Source: Morganella morganii
GTDB lineage: Bacteria > Pseudomonadota > Gammaproteobacteria > Enterobacterales > Enterobacteriaceae
Assembly: GCF_019242955.1 (NCBI RefSeq)
Contig: NZ_CP066129.1
Location: 2,232,001-2,296,000 of the forward strand
DNA length: 64,000 bases
Reading direction: 5' to 3'
The notes beneath the pieces were generated by a model that was not told the origin of the DNA, searched no databases, and worked only from the letters and a program-made list of their open reading frames with translations. Within the stretch, counting starts at the first letter, position 1. Each line of letters starts with the position of its first letter. This document shows, in pieces, positions 8,535 to 17,598 of the stretch. The position numbers were made by a program, and so were the translations under genes.

Positions 8535-9187
8535 CTGTACCACCAAGTTCATTAATGACAACCCATGTTGCCTGACCTGATTTGTTCGCTGTCATATAAT
8601 TTGCTTCAGAATAAGGTGCAATAATACTGCTGTCAGAATTTAATTTTATCGCATCATTATTTATTTTTATTTTTTGCAAGTTGATAAAGTAAGGTGAACC
8701 ATTGATCACCTTAATACCATTAATATCAGATTTTATATCCAGTTCGGCATATGCGTCTTTCGAGGTCATCGTTAAACCAGCCGGCCGGTAAAAGACTTTA
8801 ATAATATTTTCCAGACCTACTTTCACCCCTGACTGCCCGTTAGTTGCCGGAACATTTCGGGAGTGGAAATAATACATTGATTCACGATCAGAAGGAAACA
8901 TCCCGGGTATAGCCTGAACTTTTATTGTATTTAATGAATTGGCATCAAGTTTAAAAACCTGAGGGGTGATAATAAAAAAATCATTACCTACCGGTTTAGC
9001 ATTCACTAATTCTGTAATATAGTTCGCAACCAAATAAGGTGAATCATCAGTATTTCTCGCTACGACCGATGCACTGTTTTCATTACCATCAATAATAATT
9101 CGTGTCTGGTTTAACCCGACACCTGAAAATGCAGATGATGAAAATAAAACAAATCCGGCAATTATAATTTTTTTAAAAAAAAATCAT
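8512..9187 (-). pseudogene. Periplasmic pilus-assembly chaperone 1, out of frame at a homopolymer
   Basis: The start ATG at 9187 has a strong RBS (AGGGGA, 5-6 bp upstream). Directly after it comes one base, nine T and seven A on the coding strand (9183-9168). In this frame translation stops at once (TAA). With eight T the product begins MIFFKKIIIAGFVLF, a signal peptide, then the PapD-like chaperone SGVGLNQTRIIIDG (anchoring Arg), SDRESMYYF and IIKVFYRPAG (anchoring Lys), about 224 residues in total. The rest of the frame is open to 8512, and an open frame counted from the TTG at 9033 is only the internal part. Either the gene is phase-variable or slippage-corrected, or it is a mutation or base-calling error at the run. 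Confidence 0.8.
9168..9183 (-). repeat. T9/A7 homopolymer tract at chaperone start
   Basis: On the coding strand nine T (9183-9175) are followed by seven A (9174-9168), two bases after the ATG of chaperone 1. The current length puts the start codon out of frame by one base. Runs of this length are prone to slipped-strand change during replication and to RNA polymerase slippage. Confidence 0.9.
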
Positions 9188-9204
9188 ATAATCCCCTAAA
9201 AGAA

Positions 9205-9231
9205 CAGGTAACAAAAAACCTTTGTTACCTG
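9205..9231 (-). terminator. Hairpin between major pilin and chaperone 1
   Basis: There is a perfect 11-bp stem (CAGGTAACAAA at 9205-9215 with TTTGTTACCTG at 9221-9231) around a 5-nt loop. Read on the minus strand it is followed by a T-rich stretch (TTCTTTTA). It lies 29 bp beyond the major pilin stop. It likely acts as a partial terminator or 3'-end stabiliser that gives excess major pilin over assembly proteins. Confidence 0.7.
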
Positions 9232-9259
9232 CTCCTGATAGTTGTTAATGACTTATAAA

Positions 9260-9811
9260 TCAGTTATATGCAACACTAAATGTAACAGGCACATTCAGCA
9301 TCTGAGGCTTCAGTGCTACGCCGGCCACAGTTGCGAATAATGCCGCATCCACTGGCAGATTGTAGTCACCTTTACCTGTGAATTTAATTTTATCAAGAGA
9401 GGTTCTGTCGTTCGTTTTTAATACTACTTTCTGGTCATCACCGTCAGTTGCAGATAATTTAACACCAATCTGGGTAGCATTTGTATCCGCAAATAAATCT
9501 GAGTGCCCTGCTAAGCTATTGCCTGCAGTTACAACAACTAACGGAACACCTAACGGATCAGTTGATGCATCACTGCAGTTATTCAATGTTAAATTAAAGT
9601 TTTTAGTTGCCAGAGGTACAGCAATGTCTGTTACTGATTTTGCTGCATGAGTACCAAGGTCAATATTTTTTTGAGATGCACTAACATCACAGGTAGCATT
9701 AGCAATCGCCCCTGTAAAAGTGACTGTCGCATTTTGCTGTGCTAAAGACTGAGCAGACACAAATGCAAACAGACTTGCAGTGGTTAAAATAGCTAATTTT
9801 TTCAGTTTCAT
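9260..9811 (-). CDS. Major fimbrial subunit (pilin)
   Basis: This 183-residue type-1-like pilin has a signal peptide MKLKKLAILTTASLF... cleaved near QSLA/QQ (about residue 23). The mature N-terminus starts ATVTFTGAIANATCDV with the first disulfide Cys, and the second is in LNNCSDA. The C-terminus ends FSVAYN with the penultimate Tyr. I chose ATG 9811, which has GGAAAA just upstream; the longer frame from 9895 would precede the signal peptide with 28 non-signal residues and cover the promoter. It is first in the minus-strand operon and separated from chaperone 1 by a hairpin, which is the usual layout for the main shaft subunit. Confidence 0.9.
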   Translation of the reverse strand: MKLKKLAILTTASLFAFVSAQSLAQQNATVTFTGAIANATCDVSASQKNIDLGTHAAKSVTDIAVPLATKNFNLTLNNCSDASTDPLGVPLVVVTAGNSLAGHSDLFADTNATQIGVKLSATDGDDQKVVLKTNDRTSLDKIKFTGKGDYNLPVDAALFATVAGVALKPQMLNVPVTFSVAYN

Positions 9812-9867
9812 ATGTTTTCCAAAGTATATAACGGTCGCCACATTAGGCTTTCTGATTACCCACCGCA

Positions 9868-9895
9868 ATTTTAGAGTAACAATATTTCCCTTCAA
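9868..9895 (-). promoter_or_regulatory. Candidate sigma-70 promoter of the fimbrial operon
   Basis: On the minus strand TTGAAG (9895-9890) and TAAAAT (9873-9868) are separated by 16 bp, about 57 bp upstream of the major pilin ATG. Both hexamers are near consensus. The surrounding DNA is AT-rich, so chance matches are possible. Confidence 0.4.
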
Positions 9896-10941
9896 TAGCT
9901 GGCAGATGTTTTGTACAGCAATAAGATATTATTTAAAACAACGAAAATAATATTAAAAATACTTTTTAACGAAACAAAATAAGAATATTTTTTATTGCAT
10001 AAAACCCGGGATTTCAACCCGGTGCAAACAATCTTAACGTTATGATTTATTACTAAAGCATTTTGATTTGGTAGAGTATAAAGTGATATTTACTACATAT
10101 CAAGTAACCAACACTACGTTTATTTAAATAAAAAACCAAAAACAAATCAACAACCAGTTAATAACTCTAAAAATGTATTATAAAATGCACATATAGTAGT
10201 ACCCGTGAGACTATTTTCATTTAATAAAAATAAATAATTCTTTTTATAACATAAAGATAATTTACCAAGTAATTAAAATAATTAAATAAAATCAATGTGA
10301 TAGATAAAATTCATTGGCCTCCCTAAATAAGTATATTTACCTGGCACAATGACTTATTCCGACTGACATCAATATAAAAAACAGGTTGCTTTTGCTCCCT
10401 GAGCATGCCTTTTCCATCTTATAATGAGTATGATCATTAGCAACTGACGGTTTTAATATTAAAAAACCGTCTATTATTGACGTGTCATTTAACGTGTTTA
10501 TAAACAGGGTTTGAAAACGAGTAAGATTTATATGGGAAATTCAAACAAGCTGATATTACTCAGGTGGCAATACTAATCAGTGCCGATATGGAAAGTGCAT
10601 TCTATAGTATTCCATAAAATAAATAAGATAGTTTAACGATATATATTTCATTAATATTTCAGATATACATTTCTGTTTCTTCACCTTCCGGGTATATTTA
10701 TACATATCATAAACGTGTTTAAGCCTTTATACCCAACCTCACTCAGGATACAGGCAGACGGCAGGAGTAAAGCAGACGGAGCCCGGCGGGATGGACACCA
10801 CCGGTGGATCTGCAGTTTGAATGAATAACGGTATACAACAGCATTCCGGATATATACTACGATACAGATAGTAACCCGATACCTGAACAATGGCTTTCAG
10901 TCCTGGAGCCATACACAGAGGTACCATAACGGACAAATATA
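9896..10941. other. AT-rich non-coding region between fimbrial operon and qseB
   Basis: This is about 1 kb without a convincing gene. The first 750 bp are strongly AT-rich. It contains a hairpin at 10446-10471 (GACGGTTTT / AAAACCGTC), a repeated word AACGTGTTTA (near 10491 and 10711) and a doubled GCAGACGG (10753-10779). No recombinase gene or long inverted repeat pair marking an invertible switch was seen. The region should carry the regulatory DNA of both the fimbrial operon (leftward) and qseBC (rightward). AT-rich content suggests H-NS binding. Confidence 0.6.
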
Positions 10942-11613
10942 ATGCGAATTTTATTAATTGAAGATGACCGGCTGATTGGCGACGGGCTGAAAATCGGCCT
11001 GAGCAGGCTCGGTTTTACCCCGGACTGGTTTACCGACGGACAAACCGGTCAGCAGGCACTCTATTCTGCCCCTTATGATGCGGTGATCCTTGATCTCTCC
11101 CTGCCCGGTATTGACGGGATCGACATACTGAAGCAGTGGCGGGCAGAGGGGCGCGACGAACCGGTACTAATCCTGACCGCCCGCGATGCCCTTGAACAGC
11201 GGGTCAGTGGTTTGCAGCAGGGCGCGGATGATTATCTGTGCAAACCGTTTGCACTGGCGGAAGTTGCCGCACGGCTACAGGCGCTGATCCGCCGCCGCTA
11301 CGGACAGGTTTCTGAAAAACTGGTGCTCGGCGACGTGGAGATGGATCCGGTAGCCATGACTGTCACCTGCGGCGGTGTACCGGTATCACTGAAAGGCAAA
11401 GAACTGGCGCTGCTGGCGCTGTTTCTTCGTAATCCTCAGAAAGTGCTGTCCCGCGCAATGATTGAAGAGAAACTGTATAACTGGGATGAGGATGTTTCCA
11501 GTAATGCCGTTGAGGTGCATATTCATCATCTGCGCCGTAAACTGGGACGCGGGTTTATCAAAACCATTCATGGCGTCGGGTATGTCGCGGGGAAAAATGA
11601 TGAAAACGTATAG
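10942..11613 (+). CDS. qseB: Response regulator QseB
   Basis: The 223-residue product is an OmpR-family response regulator closely matching E. coli QseB along its length. The receiver domain (1-115) has acidic pocket residues E7-D8-D9, phospho-acceptor D51 in [11 protein letters not shown]79 in ILTARDA and K101 in CKPF. The winged-helix DNA-binding domain (about 125-218) contains [17 protein letters not shown] and IHGVGY. It is transcribed with qseC, whose start lies within its last codons. In E. coli QseBC controls motility, fimbriae and envelope responses, and cross-talks with PmrAB. Being placed beside a fimbrial operon makes local regulation plausible but unproven. Confidence 0.95.
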   Translation: MRILLIEDDRLIGDGLKIGLSRLGFTPDWFTDGQTGQQALYSAPYDAVILDLSLPGIDGIDILKQWRAEGRDEPVLILTARDALEQRVSGLQQGADDYLCKPFALAEVAARLQALIRRRYGQVSEKLVLGDVEMDPVAMTVTCGGVPVSLKGKELALLALFLRNPQKVLSRAMIEEKLYNWDEDVSSNAVEVHIHHLRRKLGRGFIKTIHGVGYVAGKNDENV

Positions 11614-12946
11614 TCTGCGCCTGCGGCTTGGCGGGCTACTGTTGCTGCTTACCCTGCTGACATGGGGTATCGCCAGTGTGTTTGCCTGGATGCAGACCAC
11701 AAAATCCATCAATGAATTATTCGATACACAACAAATTGCCTTTGCCAAACGCCTGTCAGTCCTGCCTTCCGGACTGGCATTTCCGTCATCCGCTATTCAG
11801 AAAACGAAAAAGATGCTCTCCGGCAACCGGGGAAAGCAGGATGATGATGCGCTCGCTTTTGCTATTTTTACCCCGCAGGGCGAACGGGTACTGGATGACG
11901 GCGAAAACGGCCGGAAAATTCCGTTTTCTGACAGGAAAAACGGTTTTCGTGACGGGACACTGACAGATGACAACGACCAGTGGCGCTTTGTACAGCTGCC
12001 CTCTGCTGATGGCCGCTATATCATCGTGGTCGGCCAGGAATGGGAATACCGTGAAGATATGGGGCTGACCATTATTACCGCGCAGGCCGTTCCGTGGCTG
12101 GTGGCACTGCCGCTGATGCTGTTGTTGTTTTTGTGGCTGCTGACCCGCGCACTGACCCCGCTGCGCCTGCTGGCGCGACAGTTACAACGCCGCAGCCCGG
12201 CAGAACTCACACCGCTGACCCCGCCGGTACTGCCGAAAGAGGTCAGTCCGATGCTGGATGCACTGAACGGATTATTTCTGCGTATCCGCGACCTGCGGGA
12301 GCGGGAGAGCCGCTTTACCTCTGATGCAGCGCATGAACTGCGCAGCCCGCTGGCTGCACTCAAAGTTCAGTCTGAAGTGATGCAGATAGCCGGAGATGAC
12401 CCCGCCACACGGGAACACGTCACCGCAAATCTGATCACCGGCATTGACCGTGCCACCCGCCTGGTGGATCAATTGCTGACTCTCTCGCGGCTGGAATCAC
12501 AATCACATCCGGCAGAAAACACAGAGCAGCGCTGGTCAGTTATTATCGGAGACGCTGTTGCTCAGACCGCGGCAGAGGCTGCGGAACATCAGGTCAGTGT
12601 GATCACTGATATTTCCCCACCGGAATTATCCGTCCGCGGCGAACAACTGCTGCTGACCGTAATGCTGCGTAATCTGCTGCACAATGCTGTCCGCTACGGC
12701 AAAACAGGCGGCACTGTTCAGCTGATACTGACAGCGAAGCAGTTAGTGATTGAGGATGACGGGCCGGGCGTCAGTGATGAGACACTGGCCCGGCTGGGAG
12801 AGCGTTTTTACCGGCCGCCGGGACAGGAAAAAACCGGCAGCGGCCTGGGGTTATCTATCGTTAAACGGATTGCGGAACTGCATCACATGACCATACAGTT
12901 CCGCCGCAGCCCGCAAGGCGGGTTTATTGCTGAAATCAGGTGGTGA
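11597..12946 (+). CDS. qseC: Sensor histidine kinase QseC
   Basis: This 449-residue inner-membrane sensor kinase has the same length as E. coli QseC. It starts with transmembrane helix 1 (about 11-31), then a periplasmic domain with the family stretch [24 protein letters not shown] and the QEWEYREDM motif, helix 2 (about 165-185), and HAMP. The dimerisation/phosphotransfer motif [15 protein letters not shown] contains the phospho-His, and the ATPase domain has N-box [16 protein letters not shown] and GSGLGLSIV. ATGs at 11597 and 11600 are adjacent and overlap the qseB end by 17 or 14 bp. GGGG lies just upstream. The 3' end overlaps the convergent sulP gene by 11 bp. Confidence 0.95.
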   Translation: MMKTYSLRLRLGGLLLLLTLLTWGIASVFAWMQTTKSINELFDTQQIAFAKRLSVLPSGLAFPSSAIQKTKKMLSGNRGKQDDDALAFAIFTPQGERVLDDGENGRKIPFSDRKNGFRDGTLTDDNDQWRFVQLPSADGRYIIVVGQEWEYREDMGLTIITAQAVPWLVALPLMLLLFLWLLTRALTPLRLLARQLQRRSPAELTPLTPPVLPKEVSPMLDALNGLFLRIRDLRERESRFTSDAAHELRSPLAALKVQSEVMQIAGDDPATREHVTANLITGIDRATRLVDQLLTLSRLESQSHPAENTEQRWSVIIGDAVAQTAAEAAEHQVSVITDISPPELSVRGEQLLLTVMLRNLLHNAVRYGKTGGTVQLILTAKQLVIEDDGPGVSDETLARLGERFYRPPGQEKTGSGLGLSIVKRIAELHHMTIQFRRSPQGGFIAEIRW

Positions 12947-14693
12947 GCGGTTTTTCCGCTCCCTCCTCAGCCTGCTCCATCGCCTCTTCTATCGCTTTGA
13001 TGCGGCCCTGCTGTTTACTCTGAATCAGCCGGATGGCGAAATAAAGATCCGGCACAATAATCAAATCATCATCATTACGTTTGATTTTGTTTTCGGACAC
13101 CCAACGCGTCAGTTCGGTGCGCCGTCCGGCCAGGATCAGTGTGACACCTTTGATTTTCAGCTCTGTCACCAGCTCATTCAGTGTACTGAACACACTCATG
13201 TCGTTATTGATAAAGCTGACCGTTGCATCCACCGCGATCCAGCCGGGACGTTTTGGTGCGGTATTCACCACCTGTAACACCCGCTTTTTAAAATAAGCAA
13301 CGTTGAAATAGGTCAGCGGCGAGTTAAAGCGGTACATCACTAATCCGTCGACCTGATTGATATCGACGTTACTGTTATTGATAGAATGAATCATCCCCTG
13401 CTCATCCACACCCAGCAACTGATCTGTCGGACGGAAAACCGTGCGCAGGAACTGCACCAGTCCCAGCAGAACCGCAAAACCGATACCGTTGATCAGCCCC
13501 ACCACCAGCACCGCGACGAGAGTAAACAGTGCCAGTGTGAATGCTGATTTATTCCGCTTACGGAAAGAGAAAATCTGACGGATGCTGAACATCGACCAGG
13601 AAGAATAAATTAGTACCACTCCGAGCGTTGCCAGCGGGATATGTCCGAGGAACCCGGTCAGGAAAAACAGCACCAGCGCGATCAATCCGGCAGCGATCAG
13701 GGACACCATCTGTGTTTTACCGCCGGAGGCATCGTTGACCGCAGTACGGCTGGTTGCGGCACTGACCGCAAAACCCTGGGATAATCCGGAAGCAATGTTG
13801 ATGTAGCCCTGTGCCCGCAACTCCTGATCCACATCGATGGTATAGCCGTTTTTCTCGGCAAAACTGCGTACCGTCATCATAAAGCTGACAATACTGATCA
13901 CCGCAAGGTTCAGAGACGGGATCACCAGTTCACGCAGCAGGCCGGGATCAAACGACGGCATTTTAATATGCGGCAGTCCGTTACCGAGATTACCGACTAC
14001 CGCAATCCCCATAGAGGCAAAATCCAGTTTCGCACTGATCAGTGTGGCAATTGTCATCACAATCAGCGGTCCCGGCCAGTTACGGCGGACGGCCCGCAAT
14101 AAAATCAGCGCCGCCAGACTGGCACCGGAGAGGATCAGGGTCGGCATATGCAGAAGGTGCATATGGTCAGGCAGCGCCACCAGACACTCAATCAGCTGGG
14201 ACGGCAGTTCATCCAGCCCGAGCACATTTCCTATCTGCCCGACAATAATCGTCACCGCCACACCGTTGAGCAGCCCCTGCAAAATCGGCTGTGATAAAAA
14301 ATCCGCAAATGCGGCGAGTTTAAAATGCCCGGCAATGAGACACCAGACACCGGTCATCAGTGTCATGATGATCGCCAGTTGCCACAGCGTGTCGGGATCG
14401 CCTTTTGCCAGCGGGATAATTGCTGCCGCAATCACCGCACAGGTCGCCGCATCCGGCCCGACAATCAGTTGCCGGGAAGAGCCGAACAGTGCATACGTCA
14501 TCATCGGCAGGATACAGGCATAGAGGCCGACAATCGCATTAATGCCCATCAGCCCCGTGTAAGCGATAGCCACCGGTAATGCCACGGCCGCGACAGAAAG
14601 CCCCGCACGGATATCAAAGCGCAGATTTTTTCGTTCATAGTGCAGAAAAACAGAAAGTCCCGGCATCCAGCGCAAAAGTCGGCTCGACTGCAT
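12936..14693 (-). CDS. SulP-family anion transporter with STAS domain
   Basis: This is a 585-residue SLC26/SulP membrane protein that imports sulfate, bicarbonate or related anions. The N-terminal 400 residues hold 10-14 hydrophobic helices, including the family signature region GLYACILPMMTYALFGSSRQLIVGPDAATCAVIAA. A cytoplasmic C-terminal STAS domain (about 435-545) contains IAVDATVSFINNDMS and LILAGRRTEL. Length is typical. Substrate cannot be assigned from sequence. It faces yciB divergently across 217 bp and converges on qseC. It is not part of the E. coli order here, so it belongs to the accessory block. Confidence 0.88.
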   Translation of the reverse strand: MQSSRLLRWMPGLSVFLHYERKNLRFDIRAGLSVAAVALPVAIAYTGLMGINAIVGLYACILPMMTYALFGSSRQLIVGPDAATCAVIAAAIIPLAKGDPDTLWQLAIIMTLMTGVWCLIAGHFKLAAFADFLSQPILQGLLNGVAVTIIVGQIGNVLGLDELPSQLIECLVALPDHMHLLHMPTLILSGASLAALILLRAVRRNWPGPLIVMTIATLISAKLDFASMGIAVVGNLGNGLPHIKMPSFDPGLLRELVIPSLNLAVISIVSFMMTVRSFAEKNGYTIDVDQELRAQGYINIASGLSQGFAVSAATSRTAVNDASGGKTQMVSLIAAGLIALVLFFLTGFLGHIPLATLGVVLIYSSWSMFSIRQIFSFRKRNKSAFTLALFTLVAVLVVGLINGIGFAVLLGLVQFLRTVFRPTDQLLGVDEQGMIHSINNSNVDINQVDGLVMYRFNSPLTYFNVAYFKKRVLQVVNTAPKRPGWIAVDATVSFINNDMSVFSTLNELVTELKIKGVTLILAGRRTELTRWVSENKIKRNDDDLIIVPDLYFAIRLIQSKQQGRIKAIEEAMEQAEEGAEKPLTT

Positions 14694-14910
14694 TATCGCC
14701 CCTTATAAAAATATCGTATTAAGATGTACAATTTAATTTTACTGCTAATAGTTAAACTGATTTATAACCGAACGCGGATAAAGAAGATAGTCAGACCGCG
14801 TCTTATGGTAAAATATTGCAAAATCAATTGTAATATATTTTTTTTCTTTAAAAATAAGCGACTGGATGCCACGTGCTTAAAATAAATTTAAATTTCGGAC
14901 AGACTCAATT

Positions 14911-15450
14911 ATGAAGCAACTACTCGACTTTATCCCGCTGGTTATCTTTTTTGCCATATATAAAACCGTGGATATCTATTACGCCTCCGGTGCCTTAATC
15001 GCCGCCTCAGCGGTGGCGCTGGCTGTGCGCTGGTTCATGTATAAACATCTGGAGAAATCTGCCGTTATCACCTTTGTGATTGTGGCTGTCTTCGGCACAC
15101 TGACCATCGTGTTCCATGATCCGCAGTTTATCAAATGGAAAGTGACGATTATTTATGCGTTGTTTGCCCTCGTTTTACTGGGCGGTCAGTTTATCTTCGG
15201 TAAGCCGCTGATTCAGAAGATGCTGGGCAAAGAGCTGACGCTCCCGCCACAGGTCTGGCAGCGTCTGAATCTGGCCTGGGCACTCTTCTTTATCGTCTGT
15301 GCGGCGGTGAATGTGTATGTCGCCTTCTGGTTATCGATGGATACCTGGATGAACTTCAAAGTCTTTGGTCTGACCGCTGTAACACTGGTATTTACCGTTG
15401 CCAGTGTGGTATATATTTACCGTCATCTGCCACGGGAAGAAGAAAAATAA
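14911..15450 (+). CDS. yciB: Inner-membrane protein YciB (septation protein A family)
   Basis: The 179-residue product has five predicted membrane helices, begins [18 protein letters not shown] and ends REEEK, like E. coli YciB (IspZ), which has the same length. The family is tied to cell-envelope synthesis and division and interacts with elongation and septation proteins. The following yciA keeps the E. coli order. The upstream 200 bp are AT-rich and presumably carry the promoter. Confidence 0.93.
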   Translation: MKQLLDFIPLVIFFAIYKTVDIYYASGALIAASAVALAVRWFMYKHLEKSAVITFVIVAVFGTLTIVFHDPQFIKWKVTIIYALFALVLLGGQFIFGKPLIQKMLGKELTLPPQVWQRLNLAWALFFIVCAAVNVYVAFWLSMDTWMNFKVFGLTAVTLVFTVASVVYIYRHLPREEEK

Positions 15451-15519
15451 TAAAATCAACCGGATATCGGTTTGTTTCCGCCGGTATCCTTTTTCGTTAA
15501 ACGGATGTAAGTGTTTCTC

Positions 15520-15960
15520 ATGACTCAACAACAATGTTTACCCAACGGGGAACTGGTGCTGCGCACCTTAACCATGCCGACAGACACCAATGCCAACGGG
15601 GATATCTTCGGCGGCTGGCTGATGTCGCAGATGGATATCGGCGGCGCTATTCTGGCCAAAGAGATAGCACTCGGACGCGTGGTGACAGTCCGCGTCGACG
15701 GCATTACCTTCCTGCGCTCTGTGGCTGTCGGTGATGTGGTCTGCTGTTATGCGCGCTGCCTGAAAACCGGTAATTCATCCATGACGGTAAAAGTCGAGGT
15801 CTGGGTGAAAAAAGTCGCCACTGACCCTATCGGTGACCGTTACCGCGCAACAGAAGCTGTCTTCAGTTATGTTGCGGTGGATGCGGAAAACCGTCCCCGC
15901 CCGCTGCCTGACGGAAAACGTCATTTTCAGTTAGACAGCAGTAACAGTGATTTAAAATAA
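15520..15960 (+). CDS. yciA: Acyl-CoA thioesterase YciA
   Basis: This is a hotdog-fold thioesterase (146 residues) hydrolysing short and long acyl-CoAs in the cytoplasm. The active-site region NANGDIFGGWLMSQMD is fully conserved, and VTVRVDGITFLRSVAVGDVV forms the second half of the fold. I used ATG 15520 because the family N-terminus aligns there (TQQQCLPNGELVLRTL); a GTG three codons earlier is less likely. It follows yciB by 69 bp and is followed by a terminator at 15973-15998. Confidence 0.93.
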   Translation: MTQQQCLPNGELVLRTLTMPTDTNANGDIFGGWLMSQMDIGGAILAKEIALGRVVTVRVDGITFLRSVAVGDVVCCYARCLKTGNSSMTVKVEVWVKKVATDPIGDRYRATEAVFSYVAVDAENRPRPLPDGKRHFQLDSSNSDLK

Positions 15961-15972
15961 CACCTTTCATAC

Positions 15973-15998
15973 CGGCCACTCTTCTGAGTGGCCGTTTT
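15973..15998 (+). terminator. Rho-independent terminator after yciA
   Basis: A perfect 9-bp stem (CGGCCACTC / GAGTGGCCG) with loop TTCT is followed by TTTT, placed 13 bp after the yciA stop. Confidence 0.85.
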
Positions 15999-16096
15999 GT
16001 CTGCCGGGATAAAGCGCAGGTTCCCCGCGACACCGGCGCCCGGTAATAGTATCATTGCCGGAAATCTCTCTTAATATTTAATCCGGAATTTTCATC

Positions 16097-17470
16097 GTGA
16101 CCTCATTTGCTGAACTTAATGCACTTCCCGCAGAACAAATTACCAACCTGAATGAACTGGGTTATCTGACCATGACGCCCGTTCAGGCCGCCGCATTACC
16201 GGCTATTCTGGCGGGGAAAGATGTCCGTGCGCAGGCCAGAACCGGCAGCGGGAAAACGGCTGCATTCGGTCTGGGGCTGTTACAGCATATCGATGCCGGA
16301 CAATTTATGACTCAGGCACTGGTTCTGTGTCCGACCCGTGAACTCGCGGACCAGGTCGCCGGTGAGTTACGCCGTCTGGCCCGTTATCTGCCGAATGTCA
16401 AAATTCTGACTTTATGCGGCGGCGTACCGTTCGGTGCCCAGCGCGATTCCCTGATCCACCCGCCGCACATCATTGTGGCTACTCCCGGCCGTCTGATTGA
16501 CCATCTGAACAAAGATACCCTGCACCTTGATGCTGTCCGCACACTGGTGCTGGATGAAGCGGATCGTATGCTGGATATGGGATTCTCTGACGATATCGCC
16601 GACATTCTCTCCCGGACACCGGAAGAACGTCAGACACTGCTGTTTTCCGCCACCTGGCCGGATGAAATCGCCGCTGTCAGCCGCCGTTTTCAGCGCGACC
16701 CGCAAACTATCGAAACCGACAGCACGGATGAACTGCCTGCCGTTGAACAGCAATTTTATGAAGTGTCGCGCCGCGGCAAAACTGAGCTGTTACAAAAATT
16801 ACTGAGCCGTGAACAGCCGGCCTCCTGCGTGGTGTTCTGTAACACCAAAAAAGATTGTCAGGATGTATTTGAAGCCCTTGAAAGCAGCGGACAGAGTGTT
16901 CTGGTGCTGCACGGTGATATGGAGCAGCGCGAACGCGATCAGACCTTAATCCGCTTTGCCAACGGCAGCAGCCGTGTGCTTGTCGCCACGGATGTGGCCT
17001 CCCGCGGGCTGGATATCAAAGCGCTGGAGCTGGTGATCAACTACGAACTGGCATGGGACCCGGAAGTGCATATCCACCGCATCGGCCGTACTGCCCGTGC
17101 CGGTGAAAGCGGGCTGGCAATCAGTCTGTGCGCACCGGAAGAAGCCGTCCGTGCGAATGCACTGGAAGAAATGCTGCATATGAAACTGAACTGGCAGCCG
17201 ATCCCGGCCGGTCTGCGGATCACTCCGCTGGATGCGGCAATGGCAACATTGTGTATCGACGGCGGCAAAAAAGCCAAAATCCGTCCGGGGGATATTCTCG
17301 GCGCGATGACCGGTGATATGGGGCTGAACGGCGAAGATATCGGCAAAATCGTGATCCACCCGATGCATGCTTATGTCGCGGTACGTCAGGGTATTGCACA
17401 GCAGGCACGCAAACTGCTTCAGCAGGGTAAAATCAAAGGTAAGGCTGTCAGAGTCAGACTGCTGAAATAA
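16097..17470 (+). CDS. dbpA: ATP-dependent RNA helicase DbpA
   Basis: The 457-residue DEAD-box helicase is the same length as E. coli DbpA and acts in 50S ribosome assembly, guided by hairpin 92 of 23S rRNA. Motifs in order are the Q motif with GYLTMTPVQAAALP, Walker A ARTGSGKT (about 47-54), PTRELA, DEAD box as LDEADRMLDMGF (about 152), SAT, then the second RecA domain with GDMEQRERD, ATDVASRGLDI and HRIGRTARAG. The C-terminal RNA-binding domain (about 385-457) contains MATLCIDGGKKAKIRPGDILGA, specific for DbpA. The start is GTG at 16097, preceded by CCGGAA. In E. coli dbpA lies elsewhere, so the position between yciA and tonB differs. Confidence 0.95.
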   Translation: MTSFAELNALPAEQITNLNELGYLTMTPVQAAALPAILAGKDVRAQARTGSGKTAAFGLGLLQHIDAGQFMTQALVLCPTRELADQVAGELRRLARYLPNVKILTLCGGVPFGAQRDSLIHPPHIIVATPGRLIDHLNKDTLHLDAVRTLVLDEADRMLDMGFSDDIADILSRTPEERQTLLFSATWPDEIAAVSRRFQRDPQTIETDSTDELPAVEQQFYEVSRRGKTELLQKLLSREQPASCVVFCNTKKDCQDVFEALESSGQSVLVLHGDMEQRERDQTLIRFANGSSRVLVATDVASRGLDIKALELVINYELAWDPEVHIHRIGRTARAGESGLAISLCAPEEAVRANALEEMLHMKLNWQPIPAGLRITPLDAAMATLCIDGGKKAKIRPGDILGAMTGDMGLNGEDIGKIVIHPMHAYVAVRQGIAQQARKLLQQGKIKGKAVRVRLLK

Positions 17471-17521
17471 TCAGAAAGGACCGCATTTCCCGTCAGCGGA
17501 TGATATAACGGTTTTGTATCC

Positions 17522-17548
17522 GGCCGGCCTTTTCAGGCCGGCTTTATT
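17522..17548 (+). terminator. Terminator after dbpA
   Basis: An 8-bp GC-rich stem (GCCGGCCT / AGGCCGGC) with loop TTTC is followed by TTTATT, about 50 bp after the dbpA stop. Confidence 0.8.
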
Positions 17549-17598
17549 CCACCTGTATCTCAGCTTTCTGCTGAGTTTTTCTGTTAAAGGGTCTCTGT

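Noticed and set aside
8512-9033. Chaperone 1 as a 173-residue gene starting at TTG 9033
   Set aside because: The coding similarity continues upstream in the same frame to the T9/A7 tract, and the RBS with ATG lies at 9187.
10446-10471. Hairpin GACGGTTTT / AAAACCGTC as a terminator
   Set aside because: AT-rich stem and no T run after it in either direction; left as part of the non-coding region.
10681-10936. Two overlapping minus-strand frames upstream of qseB
   Set aside because: Composition is not protein-like, no RBS, and they occupy the expected qseB promoter region.
9896-10941. Invertible fim-type switch
   Set aside because: I found no pair of inverted repeats flanking a promoter and no tyrosine recombinase gene nearby.
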